Source: an uncultured Lachnospiraceae bacterium
GTDB taxonomy: Bacteria; Bacillota; Clostridia; Lachnospirales; Lachnospiraceae
Length of the DNA: 64,000 bases
Assembly (NCBI GenBank): GCA_902779305.1
Contig: CACZBD010000005.1
Span: 1 to 64,000, forward strand
Direction of reading: 5' to 3'
Part shown: piece by piece, positions 34,687 through 44,215 of the stretch
Layout of the letters: every line of letters starts with the position of its first letter
Numbering within the stretch: the stretch's first letter is position 1
The notes under the pieces: model-generated
Told to the model about the DNA's origin: nothing
Seen by the model: only the letters and a program-made list of their open reading frames with translations
The model's database searches: none
Made by a program: the position numbers and the translations under genes

Positions 34687-34692
34687 CAATTT

Positions 34693-34959
34693 TCATTCTT
34701 TCGGACGCACCGGGCCGTCTAAGAACGCACGCATCGGATTCACCTGTTTTGCAAGGCTTAAGACCGTCTGGTACTCATTTTGCACATAATCGGCCAGTTT
34801 CCGGATCTCTTCTTCATCAAATCCGTTATTGGTGATCACCTTGCCCTGCGGCGCTGTCAGCTCCGCGCTTTTCTTCCCATCCGAAAAAAGCACATAGATC
34901 AGTTTTTCGCCCTTCGGACTCACTGCCGGTGACACGCTCATGCTGATTTCTTCGTTCAA
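34693..34959 (-). CDS. Small protein of unknown function, TTG start
   Basis: An 88-residue cytoplasmic protein (GEKLIYVLFSDGKKSAE, then FDEEEIRKLADYVQNEYQTV) starts at TTG 34959. That codon lies six bases after GGGGAGG and overlaps the stop of the metallophosphoesterase gene. The ATG at MSVSPAV has no ribosome binding site. The family is not recognised. Tight coupling suggests that it is made together with the phosphoesterase. Confidence 0.65.
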   Translation of the reverse strand: MNEEISMSVSPAVSPKGEKLIYVLFSDGKKSAELTAPQGKVITNNGFDEEEIRKLADYVQNEYQTVLSLAKQVNPMRAFLDGPVRPKE

Positions 34960-36206
34960 TGTGCTCCTCCCCTTTCCGGTGTTAATTTGACCACTACAAA
35001 TTCCGACCTGCATCCCGTCTTAAACTGGATCGCCCAGGATCCGATCCCCGAGGTGACGATAAAATCCGTTCTGTCATGCCTCTCATACCCGTAAGTGCTG
35101 TCATTTGCGCCGATCAGTTCGCCGATCCGGTTGATCGGAAACATCTGCCCGCCGTGCGTATGCCCGGAAAGGACCAGACCGACGCCGGCTTTTGCCTCTT
35201 CCTCATAATCATTCGGCTGGTGGTCGAGAACGATCGTATAGCTGTCGGGATCCACCTCTTCCAGCAGGCTCTCCATGCTTTTTCTCTGACCGCCCATCTG
35301 TTCCACGGATGCGTCCGCGCGTCCGATCAGCGTATAATCAGCGTCCAGCTTGTAAACCTCATCTTCAAGGATATGCACACCGTTCTCCGTCAGCGCTTTT
35401 GCAAAAGCATCCCCGTCATATCCCCTGCCAAGCGCATTATAGCCTCTGTCGTGATTGCCATAGCAGAAAAATACCCCGTATTCCGACTGAAAATCACCCA
35501 AAGCCTCACAACTTGAGAGCATATCTTCGTAGGATGTATCATCATCGATCATATCCCCACAGATCACCAGCAGATCCGGTTCTGTCGCCTCGATCCTCTT
35601 AAGTTCCTTTGCAAAACGGTCCGCATGGAATGTTGTTCCCATGTGTGAATCGGCTAACATCGCGATCTTCAGCGGCTGTTTAGAGGAATCGACTCCGAGT
35701 CGGTAATCCTTCTCCCAGGTATTATGTGCCTGAAAATAGCCGCCGATCAGGTACAGAATGGTCAGAGCGATCGCCACAAGTCCGGTAACATACACATGCG
35801 GTTTCTTTTTCTTTTCCTGTGCAGTTGCAGGTTCTCGCACCCTCTGCGACGCAGCCGGTTCCTGCGCCTTTTCCTGCGCCCGTAGCTCCTGTGGCACTTG
35901 CGACGCTTTGTTTCCCCTTGATGCACGCTGCCTTGCAGGCCTTGCCACATGTGCAACCAGATCGCACAGGATCCAGACAAACGCAAGAACGATCACGATC
36001 ACGATCATATTCGTGACGCCAAACGCCAGATAAGCCGCGACAGGAACGATGCTCAATGCCACGATCCCAAGCAGCGGCCTGAGCCATTTTTCATGCTTTC
36101 CCCATTTTCCGGTCGGAAAAAAGCGCATAAACCGCGTAGCAAGATAGATCAGCCCGGCCATGCCGACAGCCAGTGTAACGATTAAAATAATGATCCACAT
36201 ACCCAT
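34956..36206 (-). CDS. Membrane metallophosphoesterase, YkuE/YaeI-like
   Basis: The 416-residue protein has about four membrane segments (near 3-25, 45-60, 63-85 and 140-160) with an Ala/Arg/Glu-rich stretch between the third and fourth. A calcineurin-like phosphoesterase domain follows with the five metal motifs ADSHMG (about 184), CGDMIDDD (215), YGNHDRG (250), DHQP (310) and SGHTHGGQ (348). Family members of this layout cleave phosphate esters near the membrane, such as lipid-A precursor or other phospholipids; the substrate here is not known. Confidence 0.88.
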   Translation of the reverse strand: MGMWIIILIVTLAVGMAGLIYLATRFMRFFPTGKWGKHEKWLRPLLGIVALSIVPVAAYLAFGVTNMIVIVIVLAFVWILCDLVAHVARPARQRASRGNKASQVPQELRAQEKAQEPAASQRVREPATAQEKKKKPHVYVTGLVAIALTILYLIGGYFQAHNTWEKDYRLGVDSSKQPLKIAMLADSHMGTTFHADRFAKELKRIEATEPDLLVICGDMIDDDTSYEDMLSSCEALGDFQSEYGVFFCYGNHDRGYNALGRGYDGDAFAKALTENGVHILEDEVYKLDADYTLIGRADASVEQMGGQRKSMESLLEEVDPDSYTIVLDHQPNDYEEEAKAGVGLVLSGHTHGGQMFPINRIGELIGANDSTYGYERHDRTDFIVTSGIGSWAIQFKTGCRSEFVVVKLTPERGGAH

Positions 36207-36260
36207 ACCGTGTTTCTTTTCCTTTTTCTATCATCAAATTCCGGTGCGCCTCGGAAATCC

Positions 36261-38081
36261 TCACCCGGCAAACATCATATCCTCGAACACATCGTAGATT
36301 CCGTACCTTTTCCCGTTGATCTCAATGCTTCTGTAGAGTTCCTCATCATCATGCACATAGATCCGGACAAGCTTCCCGTCTTTTGTTCTGCAATCCACAT
36401 AAGACTCGCCATCCGTATATTCCATCGTGAGTTTGTCTCCCTGCTTCAGATCGGCTTTGGTTGACATAACATCGAATGTATTCTCATCCACAATCGGCAC
36501 TTCCCCAATCGCCATTTTCAAAGTGATCGTATAACGGCTCGACTCCAGAATCGTATAGAACCTATCTTCCGATACCCATTTCCCCTCTTCCGTGATGGAA
36601 AAATCACCCGCAGACTCACAGGTCGAAAGCAGGTTGGTATAAACCGTAAGATGCATGTTTGCAGGGTCCGCCGGGATATGCCTCGGCACAACCGTATACT
36701 CGTCGGAAAGCAGCTCATACGGAAGCGTTTCGACATACGCATCCACGTAGCTCGCGTATTTTGCCTTGCCATTATTTAATGTGTAAAGGTCCATAAAATG
36801 ATCATCATATTCGTTGTGCTGTTCAAGAAGAACGGTCCGATTGTCAAAGTGCAGCAGCATCCCGTTAAAATCATACGCTTCATACTCCGAATAGTCTTCA
36901 TCGAGACTGTCTTCATTGAAATTGATCGAGAATGCGTTGATCGTCCGGTAACCGTCATCATAATAGTCGAACAGCTCATAAATACGGATCTGATCCGTTT
37001 TGCCGTCATCTTCCGCATCAAAATAAGTCGTATCGATGAGCGGCACTTCCATGACCCAGCGTTCGGGGATCAGGTCCTTGCATTCTTCCCTGAAGATCCG
37101 GCCGTCAGTATCCTCTGCAAACAGCACCGAAACCTGATATGACCAGGGTGTGGCCGTAAACGAATTGATCCAAAATGTCAGGCCCTGCGGATCCAGCGTC
37201 CAGCCGGACAGATCGTCCCGCAGACTGTCTCTGATCATCTTTGCAAGATCCTGTGCCGGTATCGGATTTCCATCCTCCACAAAATCCCCGCCCTGTGGGG
37301 CGACGGCTTCGTAAGCCTTCTCTCCGACCAGCGCAAAAAGCGCATCCTCATCCTTCACGAAATCCGATAATTTCATCTCTTTTCCCGTCTTCGTGTCTAC
37401 ACAGCAGCCCACATAAGAATAGGCATCATAGTCAAAATCACTCGCCTGGCGGTGTCTTGTCACAAGACTTACATAATCCTCATCCGCTCTTCTGACATAG
37501 ATCTCCCACTCTTCCTCAAACGGAAAAATCCCGGCATCCATCGCTCTCTGGTGCTCCGCATCGGATTGCATTTCCAGATGACTCAAAGTCGTCCGGTAAG
37601 AATGTCCCTCTTCCGTTGCGATCCGGTCGTTGATCACCATCAGCGTATTGGCAAGCTCCGGATAAGCGCTTTTCAGTTCGTCGGTGATATAAAAGGTCTC
37701 ATATTTAAAATCGACTTCAAGATCTCTTTGGTCCGAATAATAATCGTCATACCGTTTTGCGACATAAATGTCTGACAATCCGTAAAGATCAGGTGCCTCA
37801 GGGTTCAGCCCCTCCGCATTTCCTGTATCGGACGCATCCGGCGCATTCTCATCGTCCTTCCCGTTTTCGGGCTCTTTCTCATCCGTATCCGCTTCTGTCT
37901 GCGCTTCCTGCTTTTCTCCCGCGTTTTTCAAGCCTTCTTTTAACGCATCCAGCGCAGGATCATCTGATCTTTTGCCGCAGGCGCAAAGGCCGGTGAGCAT
38001 CAGCGCAACAAGCAGCAGCACAACTGTTCTGTACAGGGAACGATTTTTCATCATTCTTTTCATCATCCTCTTACCATTCAT
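36261..38081 (-). CDS. Lipoprotein with RsiV/DUF3298-like domain
   Basis: The 606-residue lipoprotein (lipobox TGLCAC, about residue 34) has an acidic linker to about 95 and a domain (residues 100-340) with TFYITDELKSAYPELANTL, VSLVTRHRQ, GCCVDTKTGKEMKLSDFV and the end FWINSFTATPWSYQVSVLF. It resembles the DUF3298/DUF4163 extracellular domain of RsiV, which in B. subtilis binds lysozyme. Here it is not an anti-sigma factor, because no cytoplasmic domain or sigma factor gene is present. The C-terminal 260 residues are unrecognised. Several ATGs lie close together, and the ribosome binding site AAGAGG lies within the first codons, so the true start may be a few codons later. Confidence 0.7.
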   Translation of the reverse strand: MNGKRMMKRMMKNRSLYRTVVLLLVALMLTGLCACGKRSDDPALDALKEGLKNAGEKQEAQTEADTDEKEPENGKDDENAPDASDTGNAEGLNPEAPDLYGLSDIYVAKRYDDYYSDQRDLEVDFKYETFYITDELKSAYPELANTLMVINDRIATEEGHSYRTTLSHLEMQSDAEHQRAMDAGIFPFEEEWEIYVRRADEDYVSLVTRHRQASDFDYDAYSYVGCCVDTKTGKEMKLSDFVKDEDALFALVGEKAYEAVAPQGGDFVEDGNPIPAQDLAKMIRDSLRDDLSGWTLDPQGLTFWINSFTATPWSYQVSVLFAEDTDGRIFREECKDLIPERWVMEVPLIDTTYFDAEDDGKTDQIRIYELFDYYDDGYRTINAFSINFNEDSLDEDYSEYEAYDFNGMLLHFDNRTVLLEQHNEYDDHFMDLYTLNNGKAKYASYVDAYVETLPYELLSDEYTVVPRHIPADPANMHLTVYTNLLSTCESAGDFSITEEGKWVSEDRFYTILESSRYTITLKMAIGEVPIVDENTFDVMSTKADLKQGDKLTMEYTDGESYVDCRTKDGKLVRIYVHDDEELYRSIEINGKRYGIYDVFEDMMFAG

Positions 38082-38118
38082 TTTGTGACCATTATCGAAC
38101 TTACAAGTTCCTTAAAAA

Positions 38119-38151
38119 GAAACAGAAAAAGCAATCCGCTTTTTCTGTTTC
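38119..38151 (-). terminator. Strong intrinsic terminator of the 1727-residue gene
   Basis: GAAACAGAAAAAGC and GCTTTTTCTGTTTC form a perfect 14-base-pair stem with loop AATCC in DNA terms. On the minus strand it is followed by TTTTTAAGG. It separates the M13 fusion gene from the RsiV-like gene. Confidence 0.92.
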
Positions 38152-38178
38152 ACACCTTATCGGTTTTGTTTCGAAATC

Positions 38179-41100
38179 TTACCAGATCCCGACCCTGTCT
38201 TCAGGGGCTACATACATGCCATCCTCTTCCTTCACATCAAAAGCATCATAGAAGAGATCCGTCATCTGCAGAGGAACGTTGACCCTCGCCTTGGCCGGTG
38301 CATGCACATCCGTATCCTGCCGCATCTGAAATGAATCGGGCGTCATCTTGGTAGCCCAGACTTTTGCCTGATTCGTGGCCGCCTTTTCATATCTTGCGCT
38401 GTCCCCGTCACAGATCTTTTCGATCACTTTCGCGCCGCCGAGATCGGCCAGATTCTCGCTGACCGTCAGTTCTCCGTTGACGCAGATATCGCTGTCCGGG
38501 ATCACTTTATAACCTCCGTAATAATCAACAACCTTCTGTGCTTTCTCTTCAAAGCCCTTCCAGTCTTCCTCTGTCCACCACATGTTCAGGTTCCCGTCCG
38601 CATCATATTTTGCGCCGTTGGAATCAAAAGCATGTGACATCTCATGTCCGATCACGAAGCCGATCCCGCCGAGGTTCGTATCGTAATCCGCTTCCGGATC
38701 ATAAATGGTACCCTGCATGATCGCCGCACAGATATAGATCTCATTCTGTAAAGGATTATAGAACGCATTTACGGTCTGCGGAGTTACGATCCATTCATTC
38801 CGGTTAACCCGTTTCTTGGCTGTCTCAAATGTGGCTTTTCTGCTTGCAACAAGGATGTTGAGGGCGTTTGTAAAAGCAGTTCCGCCGTCATCCTTGATCA
38901 GGATCTCAGCATCCTGTTCCGTGTTGAACCATTTATCCGGATAAGCCACATGGATCTTCATCGTATCCAGTTTTTCCAGTGCCTTTTCCTTGGTCTCTTC
39001 TGTCATCCAGTCACTGTTTTCAATGATCTCATAATAGGCATCCTGGACATCCATGACGATCTTTGTGACCTCGTCCTTGGCTTCCTTGGAGCAGTACTGG
39101 TCCGCGTACAGCATTCCGACATCTGTCGGAAGCAGGCTCTGCACCTGATCGACCACTTTCTCGTCAAACGGCTTGGGTTCCGTAACACCTTTCAGCGTAT
39201 TTGTAAAGGTTTTGTTTGCCTCATACAGTTCCTCGTTTAATACCGTGGAATATCTGTCGATCACGGTTGCGATCGCATTGTTGCGGAGCAGTTCGAAGTT
39301 CTCTTCCGTATAGATCGAATCTAGATATTCCAATGCCTTGATATCCGTGATCTTGTAGGTCCCGTACCCGTTCTCCGTATCCAGTCCCATGGCCTTGATC
39401 CATTCCATAACGGGAAGATTCTTAAATTTCTTCTGCAGTTCCTCTTCGGTAAACAGATTCGATGTCTTGTCCGGATCCTGCAGATCCTGCGGTGAAAGCG
39501 TATGTTCTTCATACATGCTCTGCAGCGCATAGGTTGCCGCACCCCTTAATACGGAATCCACATCATCATAACCGGCAGCTCGGAAACACTGTCCTAAATA
39601 GATCAGATACTGATCCCTGAATTTTCCGAGTTCCTCGCTGACCATCATTTCCCTGTTCGGTGCATGCGCGCAGGAATCGATCACGATCACATAATGCTTG
39701 GAGTCCGTGGGATTGTAGTCCATATACAGGCTGATGATGCCGGATTCCGTGGTCTCTTCCATCATCTGCAGGTCAGCTTTGAGCAGCCCCTTCAGATCTT
39801 TTGCTTTGTCATATGCTTTGAGCCATTTCATGATCGGTTCCACACCGGCTTCATTTCTCTCATCCATATCCATCAGCGTCTCGTAGAGTGCGCCGATCCT
39901 GTATTCCGTCGATCCGGGTTCCGTCGGGTCCAGATTTCTGTCTGCGCCCTTTACGATATTGCGGATCTGACGGTCTGTCTGCAGACTGTTGACAACGACC
40001 GGATTCCACTGCGAGTAGCCTCTCGGGATTTCCGCCGTGCGTGCTTCGTCAAAATCGATCGCGCTGTAAAAATCATCCTGCGGAGCCGGTTTCTCAGCCG
40101 GAAGGAATGTAACGTTTCCGTCATCCGCCGCTTCCGTGGTCTCTTCCGCAGCTTCCGCGGTTTCTTCCGCTGCAGGTTCTTCCTCTACAGCTTCCTCTTC
40201 CGCAGCCTCTTCTTTTACCTCAGGCTGTTCTTCGGCCTCTTCTTCGGGTTCCTCAGCAGCCTCTTCTTCGGGTTCCTCTGCAGCCGCTTCAGCGACCTCT
40301 TCTTCCTCTTCCTTGTCTTCTGCAGGTTCCTCAGCAGCTTCTTCTGCTGCCGATTCTTCTTCCACTGCTTCTTCTGCCGCAGCTTCCTTCTCAGGTTCCT
40401 CAGCAGCCTCTTCTTCGGGTTCCTCTGCAGCCGCTTCAGCCGCCTTTGCTTTTTCCGCGCCGTAGGAATTGATCCCGTTTACCAGAACGTTCACATCTTC
40501 CATCAGTCCCTGCGGTACAAGGCCTGCCTGCTCGAGATTTTCGATCGAAAGGCCGAATGCCGCCAGATCGCCGATCGTTAACTGGGAAGGGTCCAGATCT
40601 GCAAGATTCAATTCATCCAGATGCAGATCGTCTAAGTTCAGGCCTTCCAGTTCGAGGTCTTCCAGGTTGAGATCTTCCAATCCCAGGAAAGAAAGATCCT
40701 GCAGGTTCAGATCGTCAAGGGACAGTTCCCCAAGGTCGATCCCGCTCAGATCAATGTCTTCCAGATTGATCTCCGTTGTCAGGAAATCCCTAATCAGCGG
40801 GTTGTCAAAGTTCAGATTTTCGACATCCAGATCGGACAGATCCACGGCAAAATCAAGGCCGTTCATGAATTCTTCCAGATCGTCAAGACTCAGATCATCC
40901 AGTTTTACGGTAATATCCAGGTCTTCCGGAATAATACCCGTTTCTTCCAGGCCAAGTCCGTCAAGGCCAAGATCCGCAGGGCTTAAGTCTTCCAGATGAA
41001 ATCCGAGTTCAATGTCATCCAGCCTGATATCTTCGGGATTCAGGCCGAGTTCTTCCATATTCAGATTTTTTAGATCCAGATCTTCAAGATCCAGCTTCTC

Positions 41101-43362
41101 AAGGTCGATATCATCCACAGAGATCCCAAGCTGTTCAAGGCTCAGATCCTCAAGATCCAGATCATCCAGGTTGATGTCAAGATCCTCAAGGCTTAAGTCA
41201 TCAAGATCAAGCTCGTCGAGATCGATCCCGTAATCCTCCAGATGCAGCGCATCCAGATTCAAGTCGTCCAGATCGAACTGACTGAACACATAATTCTGAA
41301 GGATCGGACTGTCCAGTCCGAGATTCTCCAGATTCAGGTCATCAAGGCTGATACCGAGATTGTCCAGACTGAACTGGCTGATATCAAAGCCTTCCGGGCT
41401 GATGTTGCTGATCAGAAGTGTCTTGATAATCGGGTTGTTGAGATCGATATCACTTAAGGAAATCCCGTAATTCTCCAGATTGATGCCTTCCGCATTCAGT
41501 TCATTCTGAATGAATTCCTGGATCATCGGGTTGTTGAGGTCGATGTCTTCAAGCTTGATGCCAAGGCTTTCTAAGTCGATCGAACCTAAGTCGATCGCAT
41601 TCAGATCGAGCGCATTGAGGTCAAGATGCGCCGGGTCGATCCCAAGCGCTTTTAAATCGATCGCATTAAAATCAAGATCTTCCGGATTGATGCCAAGGCT
41701 GGCAAGATCAATGCCTTCCGCAGCAAGCGTATCCAAAATCGTATCCTTGATCATCGGGTTATTCAGATCCAGATCCTCTAAATTGACCCCAAGGCTGTCC
41801 AGATCGATCGCTGCCAGATTTAAGGAATCAAGATCCAGATTTTCAAGATCCAGATTATTCAGATCGATCCCGAGATCCTCCAAGTCGATGGCGTTCAGAT
41901 TCAGTTTGTCAAGATCCACACCGAGGCTTGCAAGATCGATGCCTTCCGCGGCCAGTTCGCCGACCACAAAGTCCTTGATCATCGGGTTGTTCAGATCCAG
42001 ATTTTCAAGTTTCAGATCCGACGGACGGATCCCCAGTTTATCAAAATCGATCGCATCCAGATTGATCTTTGTCAGGTCAAAGTTCTCCGGGTCAAAATGC
42101 TTCAGATCGATGCCGAATTCTTCCAGATCGATGGCATTCAGATCGATGACGGCAGGATCGATGCCAAGGCTCTTTAAGTCAAAGCCCTGTGCCGCAAGTT
42201 CGTCAAGCAGCGCATCTTTGATGATCGGATCGTTTAAGTTAAGATCCTCCAGTTTGATCCCGAGACTTTCAAGATCGAGCGCATCCAGGTTTAAGGAAGA
42301 AATGTCAAGGTTCTCAAGATCCAGATTGTTCAGATCGATGCCGAGGGCTTTTAAGTCGACCGCATTGAGATCAAGATCATCAATGTTGACGCCAAGCCTT
42401 GCAAGATCAATGCCTTCCGCCGCAAGCGTGCTTACCAGATAATCCTTGATCATCGGATTGTTCAGATCAAGATTCTCGAGTTTCAGGTCCTGCGGACGGA
42501 TCCCTAATTTATCAAAATCAATCGCATCCAGGTTGATCTTGTCCAGATCAAAATTATCAAGGTCAAAGTTTTTAAGGTCGATGCCAAGGGCTGCAAGGTC
42601 GATGGCATTGAGGTCGATATCGTCAGGGTTGATGCCGAGGCTTTCAAGGTCGATCCCGTTCAGCTTCAGCTGGCTCAAAAGATAGTCTTTGATCAGCGGG
42701 TTGTTCAGATCAACGGCGTTCAGATCGATATTGCTGACGACAAGGTCGACGGGGTCGATCCCAAGATCCGCCAGAAATCCCTGCAGTTTGTCAAGATCAA
42801 GCTTTTCCGGATCAAACTGAGAAAGGTCCGGATTCGTCAGGTCCAGCCCGCCAAGGCCGATCGCTTCGAGATCCTCTTCGCTCAAACTGCTTAAGAATAA
42901 GAAGAGTTCCGACGGCTTCATGTCAAGCGCGTCAAGGTCCACATCCACCGCAAGATCTTCAAGCGTCAGATCACCGAGTCCCAAAGACTGCAGGTCGACA
43001 AGCCCGAGCTTTTCAAAATCAATATCGGAAGGTTCCAGATCGGAAAGCCCCAGTTCATCCAGCACCAGCCCGGCTTCTTCCAGATCCGCCACGCTGATCC
43101 CGAGTGCCTCGTAATCCTCCAGAGTCAAATCTTCCCAATGCAGATCTGCCGGATTGATCGCATCCAGATTCAGGTTGGATGTGAATTCATCCCAACGTTC
43201 CTCCAGATCTCCGTTCTGCAGTTCATCCTCAATCCCCGCAGATGCTTCGTCTACGATCTGCGCAACATATTCCATATCCTCCTCGGAAATGTTGCTCATG
43301 TCACATGCGACAAGATTGAGTGCCAACACTGATGCCAGTAAAATTGCAACCCACTTTTTCAT
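38179..43362 (-). CDS. Lipoprotein: acidic five-residue repeats fused to M13 metallopeptidase
   Basis: The 1727-residue lipoprotein (lipobox NLVAC, about residue 20) has three parts. Residues 40-960 are built of five-residue units of the type [I/L/F][D/N]L[D/E]x (LDLENLDLDSLNLDAIDLD), which recalls pentapeptide-repeat beta-solenoids except that the small residue is replaced by a large hydrophobic one. Residues 969-1091 are a Glu/Ala/Pro-rich spacer. Residues 1092-1727 are a complete PepO-type M13 zinc peptidase with NAFYNP, HEMSH near 1572, ENLADLGG for the third zinc ligand, and the terminal VGIW. M13 enzymes alone are about 650 residues. The repeat arm probably holds the enzyme away from the membrane or binds a partner; this is inference. 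ATG follows GAGGAAAAAAC. Confidence 0.92.
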   Translation of the reverse strand: MKKWVAILLASVLALNLVACDMSNISEEDMEYVAQIVDEASAGIEDELQNGDLEERWDEFTSNLNLDAINPADLHWEDLTLEDYEALGISVADLEEAGLVLDELGLSDLEPSDIDFEKLGLVDLQSLGLGDLTLEDLAVDVDLDALDMKPSELFLFLSSLSEEDLEAIGLGGLDLTNPDLSQFDPEKLDLDKLQGFLADLGIDPVDLVVSNIDLNAVDLNNPLIKDYLLSQLKLNGIDLESLGINPDDIDLNAIDLAALGIDLKNFDLDNFDLDKINLDAIDFDKLGIRPQDLKLENLDLNNPMIKDYLVSTLAAEGIDLARLGVNIDDLDLNAVDLKALGIDLNNLDLENLDISSLNLDALDLESLGIKLEDLNLNDPIIKDALLDELAAQGFDLKSLGIDPAVIDLNAIDLEEFGIDLKHFDPENFDLTKINLDAIDFDKLGIRPSDLKLENLDLNNPMIKDFVVGELAAEGIDLASLGVDLDKLNLNAIDLEDLGIDLNNLDLENLDLDSLNLAAIDLDSLGVNLEDLDLNNPMIKDTILDTLAAEGIDLASLGINPEDLDFNAIDLKALGIDPAHLDLNALDLNAIDLGSIDLESLGIKLEDIDLNNPMIQEFIQNELNAEGINLENYGISLSDIDLNNPIIKTLLISNISPEGFDISQFSLDNLGISLDDLNLENLGLDSPILQNYVFSQFDLDDLNLDALHLEDYGIDLDELDLDDLSLEDLDINLDDLDLEDLSLEQLGISVDDIDLEKLDLEDLDLKNLNMEELGLNPEDIRLDDIELGFHLEDLSPADLGLDGLGLEETGIIPEDLDITVKLDDLSLDDLEEFMNGLDFAVDLSDLDVENLNFDNPLIRDFLTTEINLEDIDLSGIDLGELSLDDLNLQDLSFLGLEDLNLEDLELEGLNLDDLHLDELNLADLDPSQLTIGDLAAFGLSIENLEQAGLVPQGLMEDVNVLVNGINSYGAEKAKAAEAAAEEPEEEAAEEPEKEAAAEEAVEEESAAEEAAEEPAEDKEEEEEVAEAAAEEPEEEAAEEPEEEAEEQPEVKEEAAEEEAVEEEPAAEETAEAAEETTEAADDGNVTFLPAEKPAPQDDFYSAIDFDEARTAEIPRGYSQWNPVVVNSLQTDRQIRNIVKGADRNLDPTEPGSTEYRIGALYETLMDMDERNEAGVEPIMKWLKAYDKAKDLKGLLKADLQMMEETTESGIISLYMDYNPTDSKHYVIVIDSCAHAPNREMMVSEELGKFRDQYLIYLGQCFRAAGYDDVDSVLRGAATYALQSMYEEHTLSPQDLQDPDKTSNLFTEEELQKKFKNLPVMEWIKAMGLDTENGYGTYKITDIKALEYLDSIYTEENFELLRNNAIATVIDRYSTVLNEELYEANKTFTNTLKGVTEPKPFDEKVVDQVQSLLPTDVGMLYADQYCSKEAKDEVTKIVMDVQDAYYEIIENSDWMTEETKEKALEKLDTMKIHVAYPDKWFNTEQDAEILIKDDGGTAFTNALNILVASRKATFETAKKRVNRNEWIVTPQTVNAFYNPLQNEIYICAAIMQGTIYDPEADYDTNLGGIGFVIGHEMSHAFDSNGAKYDADGNLNMWWTEEDWKGFEEKAQKVVDYYGGYKVIPDSDICVNGELTVSENLADLGGAKVIEKICDGDSARYEKAATNQAKVWATKMTPDSFQMRQDTDVHAPAKARVNVPLQMTDLFYDAFDVKEEDGMYVAPEDRVGIW
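41430..42725 (-). repeat. Tandem 228/243-bp repeats inside the M13 fusion gene
   Basis: The landmark NNPMIKD (or a close variant) recurs at about 42716, 42473, 42246, 42003, 41775, 41547 and 41450. Unit lengths in residues are 81, 76, 81, 76, 76 and a short one of 32. Units one and three share FDKLGIRP plus an extra LKLEN; units two and four share SLGIK or SLGVN without it. The pattern A-B-A-B points to duplication of a 157-residue double unit. Confidence 0.8.
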
Positions 43363-43431
43363 GTTTTTTCCTCACTTTGACCACAAAGTTTCATCGCCGG
43401 ATGGGCATAGCCACCCGTAAAATACATTATA
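43363..43431 (-). promoter_or_regulatory. Promoter and leader hairpin of the M13 fusion gene
   Basis: TATAAT lies on the minus strand at 43426-43431 with a weak TTTATG 17 bases upstream. The leader has a perfect ACTTTG/CAAAGT hairpin directly before GAGGAAAAAAC and the ATG. Confidence 0.55.
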
Positions 43432-43504
43432 CATCAAAGTTGAGGCTTCATAAACTACTACATGTAGCGCAAAAAGCACCCTCAGACCCCAATTTACAAC
43501 GTTT

Positions 43505-44215
43505 TCAGAGAATCTCCTCTCTGTCGATCTTTAAAAATTCACCGGGATGTAACGTTTCGGGAAGTGTCAGATTTCCCATGGAAATGCGTTTCAGATAGGT
43601 GACTGTAAGACCGCAGGCTTCAAACATCCGCTTGACCTGGTGATAGCGTCCCTCCGTGATGGTGATCATGCAGGAAAGATCACCCGGTTTTTTCGCATTC
43701 TCCACTCGCTCAATCTTAGCGGGAAGACAGGGTTTCTCATCTCCGATGTCGATCCCTTCTTCGATCTTTATGCGGTTTTCTTCAGACAATGCTTTATCTA
43801 GGTTTACATAATATTTCTTTGCGACATGCTTCTTCGGAGACAGCAGGTTATGCGCCAGTTCTCCGTCATTTGTGATCAGAAGCAGGCCCTCGGTATCTTT
43901 ATCGAGCCGTCCCACCGGAAACAGCCCTTTTGTGTTGACTCCGGCCAGCAGCCCGATGACCGTGTCGCTTAAGGCATCCTTTGTCGCGCTCACAACGCCC
44001 TGCGGTTTGTTCAGCAGATAATAGACATATTTTTCATAGGAAACAACACTGCCATCCAGGCGGACCTCATGCTGCGCATAGTCTTCCCGCCTGCTGCCGT
44101 CCTTTTCGACGTTCCCGTCGACACTGACGCGTCCCTGCTTCAGCAGCGCTTTAATCTGACTGCGGCTGCCGCATCCTGCATCCGCCAGATATTTTTCAAG
44201 TCTCACTGCTGCCAT
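43505..44215 (-). CDS. RsuA/RluB-type pseudouridine synthase
   Basis: The 236-residue protein has an N-terminal S4 RNA-binding domain (RLEKYLADAGCGSRSQIKALLKQGRVSVDG) and the catalytic motif GRLDKDTEGLLLITNDG with Asp near residue 103. The motif GRYHQVKRMFEACG near 195 is typical of this family. It isomerises a uridine in rRNA, small or large subunit. RsuA (16S) is more likely from the length, but the target cannot be fixed from sequence. The ATG at 44215 lies eight bases after AAGGA and within the end of the upstream 67-codon gene. Confidence 0.9.
   Translation of the reverse strand: MAAVRLEKYLADAGCGSRSQIKALLKQGRVSVDGNVEKDGSRREDYAQHEVRLDGSVVSYEKYVYYLLNKPQGVVSATKDALSDTVIGLLAGVNTKGLFPVGRLDKDTEGLLLITNDGELAHNLLSPKKHVAKKYYVNLDKALSEENRIKIEEGIDIGDEKPCLPAKIERVENAKKPGDLSCMITITEGRYHQVKRMFEACGLTVTYLKRISMGNLTLPETLHPGEFLKIDREEIL

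Noticed and set aside
41510..42442. Long open frame of 310 codons on the plus strand, rich in Ser and Arg
   Set aside because: It is the antisense shadow of the Asp/Leu/Asn repeats of the M13 fusion gene; its repeats follow those of the real gene and it has no ribosome binding site.
41430..42725. Regular DNA repeats considered as a CRISPR array
   Set aside because: Units are 228 or 243 bases, stay in frame, and encode a continuous repeat protein; there are no short direct repeats with unique spacers and no cas genes.
43363..43431. Riboswitch such as GEMM (c-di-GMP) in the leader of the M13 fusion gene
   Set aside because: At under 60 bases the leader is too short and lacks the conserved core; only a six-base-pair hairpin is present.
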